Of a stretch of DNA of 5,265 bases, positions 1 through 4,271 are shown piece by piece (position 1 is the stretch's first letter; every line of letters begins with the position of its first letter). A program made the position numbers and the translations under genes. Source of the DNA: Paracoccaceae bacterium (GTDB taxonomy: Bacteria > Pseudomonadota > Alphaproteobacteria > Rhodobacterales > Rhodobacteraceae); the NCBI GenBank assembly GCA_023260935.1, contig JALQTL010000117.1:1-5265 (forward strand), given 5' to 3'. Under the pieces are notes generated by a model. That model searched no databases, was not told the origin of the DNA, and worked only from the letters and a program-made list of their open reading frames with translations.

Positions 1-1
1 A

Positions 2-73
2 AGCCTGCCGCGGCTGAGGTCTGATCTGTTCACCCCGCCCGAAGCAGCGGGGGATCAGCTGCGTTTGTTCTGA
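2..73 (+). CDS. possible 3' end of an unidentified gene (partial, runs off left edge)
   Basis: Reading from base 2 gives 23 open codons ending in TGA at 71-73, with C-terminal residues LFTPPEAAGDQLRLF. Most third positions are G or C, as in the neighbouring genes, and the gene would converge on bmt with a 19-bp gap. I do not recognise the protein, and no function can be given from 23 residues. Another + frame ends at a TGA at 22-24 (KPAAAEV) and is an alternative gene end. The frame choice rests on codon look and position only. Confidence 0.35.
   Translation, partial: SLPRLRSDLFTPPEAAGDQLRLF
21..58. terminator. two-tier inverted repeat at convergent gene ends (weak terminator candidate)
   Basis: The outer arms CTGATC (21-26) and GATCAG (53-58) are perfectly complementary. 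Inside them, CCCCGC (33-38) pairs with GCGGGG (47-52) across an 8-nt loop, with six unpaired bases (27-32) on the left side only. Neither strand has a T-run after the stem, so this is not a standard Rho-independent terminator. Its place beyond the bmt stop, inside or just after the converging left-hand gene, suggests transcript-end folding or protection. If the 2-73 reading is real, it overlaps coding sequence. Confidence 0.25.
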
Positions 74-92
74 ACGCGCAGCGGCCCCGGCG

Positions 93-1103
93 TCAGCCGC
101 GGCGGCCGCGCCTTTCGCGGCGGGGGGAGGCGGCATCGTCGCCCGTGCCATCAGAGGCCGAGGAGAATGCGCCCAGCTTTGCGACGACATCATCCAGCGT
201 GGGACGCGGGCCCTTGGGGCGGCTTTCCAGCGCTGCACGCATGGCCTTCAGATGCTCGGGCATGGTGCCGCAGCAGCCGCCAATGATCCGAACCCCGGCA
301 TCGCGGGCCAGAACGGCATATTCCGCCATCAGGTCGGGCGTGCCATCGTAATGGATATGGCCTTCGTGATACTTTGGAATGCCCGCATTGCCCTTGGCGA
401 TGACCGGCCGCTCGGTGCCGGTGGAAATGAAGCCCATCACCGTGCGCATCAGATCGGACGCCCCGACCCCGCAGTTGGCGCCAAAGGCGATTGGCGGGTT
501 CGGCAGCTTTTCCACCAGATCTACCAGCCCAGAGGAAGTGATCCCCATCATCGTCCGGCCGGCGGTATCAAAGCTCATCGTGCCGCACCAGGGCATGCCG
601 GCCAAGGCGGCGGCTTCGGCGGCGGCCTTGAATTCCTCGGCGGCCGAGATGGTTTCCACCCACAGCACATCGGCGCCACCGGCCTTCAGCCCTTCGGCCT
701 GTTCGTGGAACATCTCGACGGCAAGTGCATGGGTCAGGCTGCCCATCGGTTCGAAGATCTCGCCCGTCGGGCCGACGGACCCTGCCACAATGACCTTGTG
801 CCCTGCGGTATCGGCGATCTCGCGCGCAAGGGCTGCGCCAATCCGGTTCAACTCATGCACGCGGTCTTGCGCATTGTGCAGTTTCAGCCGGCTGGCATTG
901 CCGCCGAAAGTGTTGGTCAGGAAGATGTCAGACCCCGCGTCGACCGAACCGCGATAGAGCGTGCGGATGTTGTCGGGCCGGTCCACGTTCCAGAACTCGG
1001 GCGGTTCACCCGATGACAGGCCCATGTTGAACAGGTTGGTGCCCGTCGCCCCGTCGGCCATCAACCATTCGCGTTCGGAAAGAAGTCTGGAAAGCGCGTC
1101 CAT
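93..1103 (-). CDS. bmt: homocysteine S-methyltransferase (betaine--homocysteine methyltransferase type)
   Basis: Zn-dependent methyltransferase that transfers a methyl group to homocysteine to make methionine in the cytoplasm. The 336-residue protein is one homocysteine-binding TIM barrel. It shows the N-terminal DGATGTNLF motif (17-25), TNTFGGN (63-69), GSVGPTG (108-114) and the zinc ligands Cys211 (GANCGVG) and Cys277-Cys278 (GGCCGT). It ends in a disordered-looking acidic-then-basic tail (RRERRGRRG, 328-336), which I recall as common in Rhodobacter-group members. I chose ATG at 1103; an in-frame GTG directly before it (1106) is also possible, since AGGGA lies 7 nt from the GTG and 10 nt from the ATG. 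It lies downstream of the zeta gene on the same strand but beyond that gene's terminator. The methyl donor cannot be read from sequence: betaine is the database-style call, but this class can also act as the homocysteine subunit of a split cobalamin-dependent methionine synthase. Confidence 0.93.
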   Translation of the reverse strand: MDALSRLLSEREWLMADGATGTNLFNMGLSSGEPPEFWNVDRPDNIRTLYRGSVDAGSDIFLTNTFGGNASRLKLHNAQDRVHELNRIGAALAREIADTAGHKVIVAGSVGPTGEIFEPMGSLTHALAVEMFHEQAEGLKAGGADVLWVETISAAEEFKAAAEAAALAGMPWCGTMSFDTAGRTMMGITSSGLVDLVEKLPNPPIAFGANCGVGASDLMRTVMGFISTGTERPVIAKGNAGIPKYHEGHIHYDGTPDLMAEYAVLARDAGVRIIGGCCGTMPEHLKAMRAALESRPKGPRPTLDDVVAKLGAFSSASDGTGDDAASPRRERRGRRG

Positions 1104-1169
1104 CACCGGTCAATCCCTGCATCTGCGTCGCCCCAGCCTTGCCACGCGGCGGGCATGTAAGGCAATCCG

Positions 1170-1197
1170 ATTATCGTCAAGATCATCATGTCTGAAA
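1170..1197 (-). promoter_or_regulatory. candidate bmt promoter
   Basis: On the - strand, TTTCAG (1197-1192) is followed after 16 bp by GATAAT (1175-1170), a five-of-six match to the sigma-70 -10 consensus. The -35 match is poor. It lies immediately downstream of the zeta-gene terminator and about 65 nt before the bmt start, where an independent promoter is expected. The -10 is embedded in GACGATAATCGG (1178-1167), which recurs upstream of purS. Confidence 0.35.
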
Positions 1198-1201
1198 TGC
1201 C

Positions 1202-1226
1202 AAAAGCCGCCCGTGGCACGGGCGGC
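1202..1226 (-). terminator. Rho-independent terminator of the zeta inhibitor gene
   Basis: A perfect 9-bp GC-rich stem (1206-1214 with 1218-1226) closes a 3-nt loop. Read on the - strand it is followed directly by TTTT (1205-1202). It begins 23 nt after the stop codon of the 1249-1563 gene, the classical arrangement, and it separates that gene from bmt. This is the best terminator in the window. Confidence 0.8.
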
Positions 1227-1248
1227 CGCAGCATCGGGGCGCACCCGA

Positions 1249-1563
1249 TCAGATTTCGGTCATCAACTGGGCCTTGGCCACGGCCAGCAATTCGGCCATC
1301 TTCGCGCGTACCTCATCTGCCGAGGCCTTGCCCGACAGGTCTGCGGCCACCTTGCGCACCACATCCTCGATCCCGGCCTCTTCGAAATCGGCGGCAATCA
1401 CCTCGGCCACATAGGCCTGTGCGTCATCGTCCGACTTGCCCATCAGACCGGCCGCCCAAAGGGCAACCAGCTTGTTGCGCCGCGCCTCGGCCCGGAACTG
1501 CATTTCTGCATCATGGGCAAACTTGGCCTCGAAGGCATTTTCGCGTTCGTCGAAGGTGGTCAT
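1249..1563 (-). CDS. F1-ATPase inhibitor subunit zeta (DUF1476 family)
   Basis: A 104-residue protein of the DUF1476 / ATPase inhibitor zeta family, characterised in Paracoccus denitrificans as a natural inhibitor that binds the F1 part of ATP synthase and limits ATP hydrolysis. The start MTTFDERENAFEAKFAHD, the RAEARRNKLVALWAA segment (24-38) and the following MGK are family hallmarks. The rest reads as amphipathic helices (about 46-63, 65-77 and 82-101), matching the known four-helix bundle. In the family, the N-terminal stretch of roughly 20 residues is the inhibitory part and is intact here. The ATG at 1563 is chosen because the family starts with MTTFD and AAGGGG lies about 9 nt upstream; a longer reading to 1683 adds unrelated residues. 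It is divergent from purC and monocistronic, given the terminator at 1202-1226. Whether it inhibits strongly in this organism cannot be judged, as potency varies among alphaproteobacteria. Confidence 0.92.
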   Translation of the reverse strand: MTTFDERENAFEAKFAHDAEMQFRAEARRNKLVALWAAGLMGKSDDDAQAYVAEVIAADFEEAGIEDVVRKVAADLSGKASADEVRAKMAELLAVAKAQLMTEI

Positions 1564-1596
1564 GGGTGGGCCCCTTGATTGAAGTGTCTTTTCCCT

Positions 1597-1625
1597 CATA
1601 TGCCCTTCCGAAGCCTTGCCTGCAA
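1597..1625 (-). promoter_or_regulatory. weak candidate promoter for the zeta gene
   Basis: TTGCAG (1625-1620) and CATATG (1602-1597) are spaced by 17 bp on the - strand, about 34 nt before the ATG. CATATG is palindromic; on the + strand it lies 16 bp after TTGATT (1575-1580), so a + strand promoter for purC here is about equally plausible. Both are weak consensus matches. Confidence 0.22.
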
Positions 1626-1649
1626 GGCCAAGCATGCCGCCTTGCGGCA
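1613..1649. repeat. two adjacent short inverted repeats in the zeta/purC divergent region
   Basis: GCCTTGCCTGCAAGGC (1613-1628) is a perfect 16-bp palindrome. Seven bases on, TGCCGC (1635-1640) pairs with GCGGCA (1644-1649) across CTT. Neither has a T-run, so they are not terminators. They could be an operator for a dimeric regulator or simply hairpins in the 5' leader of one of the divergent transcripts. No known consensus is recognised. Confidence 0.4.
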
Positions 1650-1670
1650 CCGCGCCGCGTACTGTAAGGG
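1642..1670 (+). promoter_or_regulatory. weak candidate purC promoter
   Basis: TTGCGG (1642-1647) and TAAGGG (1665-1670) are spaced by 17 bp on the + strand, 60 bp before the purC ATG. Only partial consensus matches are present, and the -35 overlaps the second inverted repeat. Transcripts from here would carry the 1685-1708 hairpin in a leader of about 50 nt. Confidence 0.22.
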
Positions 1671-1684
1671 CTGAGGCTGACAAC

Positions 1685-1708
1685 GAAGGGTGCCCTCCGG
1701 CGCCCTTT
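1685..1708 (+). promoter_or_regulatory. purC leader hairpin (attenuator-like)
   Basis: AAGGGTGCC (1686-1694) pairs with GGCGCCCTT (1699-1707) through nine pairs including one G-U, closing a CTCC loop, and G1685-T1708 can add a tenth wobble pair. The descending arm ends in TTT and is followed by AGG, so the U-tract is short and mostly within the stem. The hairpin ends 13 nt before the GGAG ribosome binding site of purC (1722-1725). It could act as a weak terminator or affect translation, but I recognise no riboswitch architecture. Confidence 0.4.
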
Positions 1709-1730
1709 AGGCTGTTTGATCGGAGAGTTC

Positions 1731-2486
1731 ATGGCACGGCGCAAGAAAGTCTATGAGGGCAAGACCAAGATCCTCTATGACGGTCCGGAACCCGGCACCC
1801 TGATCCAGTATTTCAAGGACGAGGGCGGCGCCCCCGAACAGCCCGGGCTGACCGAAGGCAAGGGCGTGCTGAACAACCGCCTGTCGGAATTCTTCATGAC
1901 CGGGCTGAATGCCATCGGCGTGCCGACCCATTTCATCAAGCGCGTGAACATGCGCGAACAGATGGTGCGCATGGCCGAGATCATTCCGCTGGAAGTGGTT
2001 GTGCGGAACTTCGCGGCGGGCGAACTTTCGGCGCGGCTTGGCATTCCTGAAGGCACGCCACTGCCCCGACCGATCGTCGAGTATTACTACAAGGATGATC
2101 GGCTGAATTCGCCCATGGTGGCCGAAGAGCATATTGTCGCCTTCGGCTGGGCCACCCAGCAGGATCTGGATGACATCGTGGCGCTTGCACTGCGGGTCAA
2201 CGACTTCATGTCGGGGGTGATGCTGGGCGTGGGGGTCCGGCTGGCCGATTTCCGAATTGAGGTGGGGCGCATCTGGGAAGGCGACTTCATGCGCCTGATC
2301 GTGGCGGACGAGATCAGCCCCGACAGTTGCCGACTGTGGGATATGCGCGGCGTGACCGATCGGACCGACGGGCAGCCGGTGGCAGACCCCGGGCCGCTGG
2401 CCGACCCCTATACCGAATTGGCCCGCCGTCTGGGCGTTCTGCCATCGAATGTGACCCATACGACGAAGCCGACACTGATCAATTAG
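1731..2486 (+). CDS. purC: phosphoribosylaminoimidazole-succinocarboxamide synthase, divergent (SAICAR synthetase)
   Basis: SAICAR synthetase joins CAIR and aspartate with ATP in de novo purine synthesis. The 251-residue length and frame fit the family: VYEGKTKILYDG (7-18), GKGVLNNRLSEFF (43-55), IPLEVVVRN (85-93), SPMVAEEHIVAFGWA (127-141), DEISPDSCRLWD (193-204) and ARRLGVLPSN (231-240). The ATG at 1731 is preferred to TTG at 1716 because MARRKK is the family start and GGAG is 5 nt upstream. Several normally conserved pieces differ from typical Rhodobacterales and E. coli PurC as I recall them. The segment after FKD (29-42) lacks the ATAFN..KK motif and is two residues shorter. AAGS is AAGE (Glu98). 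DFK is DFR (Arg175). The KLDKDRFR tail motif before the last helix is replaced by 210-225. The reading frame is intact and no single indel restores the motifs, so this is a diverged enzyme, not an obvious pseudogene. Catalytic activity is uncertain. Confidence 0.9.
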   Translation: MARRKKVYEGKTKILYDGPEPGTLIQYFKDEGGAPEQPGLTEGKGVLNNRLSEFFMTGLNAIGVPTHFIKRVNMREQMVRMAEIIPLEVVVRNFAAGELSARLGIPEGTPLPRPIVEYYYKDDRLNSPMVAEEHIVAFGWATQQDLDDIVALALRVNDFMSGVMLGVGVRLADFRIEVGRIWEGDFMRLIVADEISPDSCRLWDMRGVTDRTDGQPVADPGPLADPYTELARRLGVLPSNVTHTTKPTLIN

Positions 2487-2513
2487 CTGCACCTTGTGCC
2501 GACCGCGCGCCAG

Positions 2514-2531
2514 CCCCTTGCACCCAAGGGG
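2514..2531 (+). repeat. perfect hairpin between purC and purS
   Basis: CCCCTTG (2514-2520) pairs perfectly with CAAGGGG (2525-2531) around a CACC loop. It is followed by more G residues and not by T, so it is not a standard terminator. It lies 27 nt after the purC stop. It could stabilise the purC mRNA 3' end, reduce read-through into purS, or sit within a purS promoter region. Confidence 0.5.
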
Positions 2532-2544
2532 GGGAGACGATAAT
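2518..2544 (+). promoter_or_regulatory. weak candidate purS promoter
   Basis: TTGCAC (2518-2523) and GATAAT (2539-2544) are spaced by 15 bp, shorter than ideal. The -10 is a good match and lies inside GACGATAATCGG (2536-2547), the same 12-mer found in sense orientation before bmt. The -35 overlaps the purC-purS hairpin. An internal promoter would explain the 94-bp gap in what is otherwise expected to be one operon. Confidence 0.25.
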
Positions 2545-2580
2545 CGGGGCGCAACAAACTGACCATTCCGGGGGGCTTTG

Positions 2581-2820
2581 ATGAAAGCGCGCGTCACCGT
2601 CATGCTGAAGACCGGCGTTCTGGACGTTCAGGGCGAAGCCGTGCGCCACGCCCTTGGCACGCTGGGGTTTGCCGGGGTGAACGGTGTCCGGCAGGGCAAG
2701 GTGATCGAACTGGATCTTGCCGAAACCGATGCCGCCCGCGCCGAAGCCGAGGTGAAGGCCATGTGCGAAAAGCTGCTAGCCAATACGGTGATTGAAAGCT
2801 ACCGCGTCGAAATTCTTTGA
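2581..2820 (+). CDS. purS: phosphoribosylformylglycinamidine synthase subunit PurS
   Basis: Small subunit of the three-part FGAM synthase (PurS-PurQ-PurL), which converts FGAR to FGAM with glutamine and ATP; PurS dimers bridge the glutaminase PurQ and the synthetase PurL. At 79 residues it has the family's usual length. It shows an N-terminal beta strand (KARVTVMLK), the VLDVQGEAVRHALGTLGF motif (13-30), VRQGKVIELDL (36-46) and a C-terminal YRVEIL strand. The ATG at 2581 is used because the family begins with MKARV; the TTG one codon earlier is not needed. The upstream G-run (2570-2575) is the only ribosome-binding candidate, about 5 nt away. purQ, which usually follows directly, is not here: the next gene is a converging P450. 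Confidence 0.93.
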   Translation: MKARVTVMLKTGVLDVQGEAVRHALGTLGFAGVNGVRQGKVIELDLAETDAARAEAEVKAMCEKLLANTVIESYRVEIL

Positions 2821-2848
2821 TCGGTTGATCCGGGGAATGGCCGAGGCA

Positions 2849-2865
2849 GGGGGCTGTCAGCCTCC
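2849..2865. terminator. weak bidirectional hairpin between converging purS and P450 genes
   Basis: GGGGGC (2849-2854) pairs with GCCTCC (2860-2865), including one G-U, around TGTCA. There is no T-run on either side, so standard Rho-independent termination is not supported. It is the only clear hairpin in the 101-bp convergent gap, which otherwise holds no gene I can support. Confidence 0.25.
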
Positions 2866-2921
2866 CACGGCGGGCCGGCTGCTTCCCCTTGCGGATATTC
2901 GGAAACAGATGAAGGGCAGGG

Positions 2922-4271
2922 TCAGCTTTTGCGGCGCGTGACCTGAAGCCGGATGCCGGTGGCGGCGCGCACTGTCAGATGCGCAACGGGAACGGGGATT
3001 TCGGGCCCGGCGAGCGCAAAACGGAAATCGCGCACCAGTTGGGCCAGCAGAAGCGGGCCTTCGACCATGGCAAATCCGGCCCCGGTGCAGACCCTTGGTC
3101 CGGCTGAAAAGGGAAGGTAGGCAGCCCGCGCCGTTACCCGCGTCTCGTCTTGCGACCAGCGGTCGGGGTCGAAGGCGTCCGGGTCTGTCCAGAGCCGTTC
3201 ATGGCGATGCAGGTGCCAGGGGGATAGCACGATCTGCGACCCTTTCGGCACCTCGCGCCCGCGCAGAACCTCGGGGCAGCGGTTTTCCCGCACCATCATC
3301 GGCACGGGCGGATAAAGTCTCAGGGTTTCGCGAAACACGTCACGGGTGAACTTCAACTGGGCCATGACGGCAAGATCGGCCGCAGCGGGAAGGTTGGCGG
3401 CCTCGCCGGCCACGCGGTCCTGCGCCTGCGGGAAAAGCGCCAGAAGATACAGCGCCCATGCGAGGGCGGATGCACTGGTTTCATGGCCGGCCAGAAAGAA
3501 GATCGCCACCTGATCGACCATTTCTTCTGTGCTGAAGCGGTGGCCGGTTTCGGGATCTGCCATCGTCATGATCTTGGTGGCCAGATCGTCAGGCGCCGTG
3601 CCACGGGCGATCTGTTCCGCCCGGCGTTCGGTCATCCTTGTGATCAGCGCGCGAATACGGCGGGCCGAGGCCAGTGTGGCGCGGCGGTGCAACCGGGGCA
3701 TCCAGCGCGGCAGGGGGAGGAAGGCGGCAAGGTTCAGGATTGGCTGGGTGCGCTGATAGGCGCGGAATTCGTGAAATACGGCCTGGGCGATGTCATCCTC
3801 GATCGGCACGGAAAAGAGCGTGCGGAAGATGACATCGGCGGCGGCGTGGCTGGTCTGCTCTTCGATCTCGACCAGCCCCTCGGGAAGGCGGGCGGCTGCG
3901 GCACAGCCTGCGGCCCACATCGCCGGAAAAGCATCGCGCAGTCGGCCGCCTTCGAAGGCGGGGTCGATGATGCGGCGCTGCCGCCGCCACTCCGGCCCGT
4001 TGGTCACAAAGACCGAATTGCCAAGCAGCGGGTTCAGCCCTTCGCGGATTCGGTTTGATTTCGGAAAATCCCCGGGCCGGTCCTTCAGCACCAGATCGAT
4101 CAGGACGGGGTCGTTGCACAGATAGCTGCGAAAGAAGGGCGTGCGGAATTCCGCCATCCAGGCGCGATACAGCCGCGCGGGTTGGGCCGAGAGGATGTCC
4201 TGCCGGAACAGCCGCAGATGGCGCAGCAGCGAGACGCGGTCTGGTCGGGCAGGGGGCTTTGGCGGGATCAT
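2922..4271 (-). CDS. cytochrome P450 monooxygenase
   Basis: Haem-thiolate monooxygenase; the substrate cannot be read from sequence. The 449-residue protein is complete and carries all core motifs: C-helix WRRQRR (95-100), I-helix AGHET (261-265) with the acid-alcohol pair Glu264-Thr265, K-helix ExxR (Glu315, Arg318 in ETLRLYPPVP), FDPDRW (367-372), and the haem loop PFSAGPRVCTG (387-397) with Cys395 as iron ligand. The second glycine of the usual FGxG haem motif is Ser389-Ala390, a tolerated variant. No signal or membrane segment is seen, so it is cytosolic. The WRRQRR and AGHET style resembles the CYP4/CYP102-like clan, many of whose members oxidise fatty acids or alkyl chains; this is only a family hint. 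Its ATG overlaps the stop of the upstream hydrolase gene by 4 nt (ATGA, 4268-4271) with no clear ribosome binding site, implying translational coupling. No ferredoxin or reductase partner lies in the window. Confidence 0.96.
   Translation of the reverse strand: MIPPKPPARPDRVSLLRHLRLFRQDILSAQPARLYRAWMAEFRTPFFRSYLCNDPVLIDLVLKDRPGDFPKSNRIREGLNPLLGNSVFVTNGPEWRRQRRIIDPAFEGGRLRDAFPAMWAAGCAAAARLPEGLVEIEEQTSHAAADVIFRTLFSVPIEDDIAQAVFHEFRAYQRTQPILNLAAFLPLPRWMPRLHRRATLASARRIRALITRMTERRAEQIARGTAPDDLATKIMTMADPETGHRFSTEEMVDQVAIFFLAGHETSASALAWALYLLALFPQAQDRVAGEAANLPAAADLAVMAQLKFTRDVFRETLRLYPPVPMMVRENRCPEVLRGREVPKGSQIVLSPWHLHRHERLWTDPDAFDPDRWSQDETRVTARAAYLPFSAGPRVCTGAGFAMVEGPLLLAQLVRDFRFALAGPEIPVPVAHLTVRAATGIRLQVTRRKS

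Noticed and set aside
252..1016. Plus-strand open frame of 254 codons opposite bmt
   Set aside because: It is a shadow of bmt, whose own protein carries all zinc-ligand and barrel motifs; the antisense product resembles nothing known.
1107..1201. Possible SAM- or SAH-type riboswitch before bmt
   Set aside because: Methionine-cycle genes in this group can carry such elements, but I could not find the conserved pseudoknot pattern or a stem sequestering the ribosome binding site in the roughly 65-nt leader.
1564..1683. N-terminal extension of the zeta protein by 40 residues
   Set aside because: The family begins at MTTFD, there is a good ribosome binding site just before the ATG at 1563, and the extension crosses the palindrome region with no family-like sequence.
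1819..1863. Frameshift as the explanation for the missing ATAFN motif in PurC
   Set aside because: The flanking blocks stay in one frame, the segment is short by a multiple of three, and no alternative frame spells the canonical motif, so sequence divergence is the better reading.
1707..2603. Minus-strand open frame of 298 codons opposite purC
   Set aside because: It mirrors the purC reading frame, has a composition rich in His, Arg and Gln, and spans the purC ribosome binding site and the purC-purS gap. No family is recognisable.
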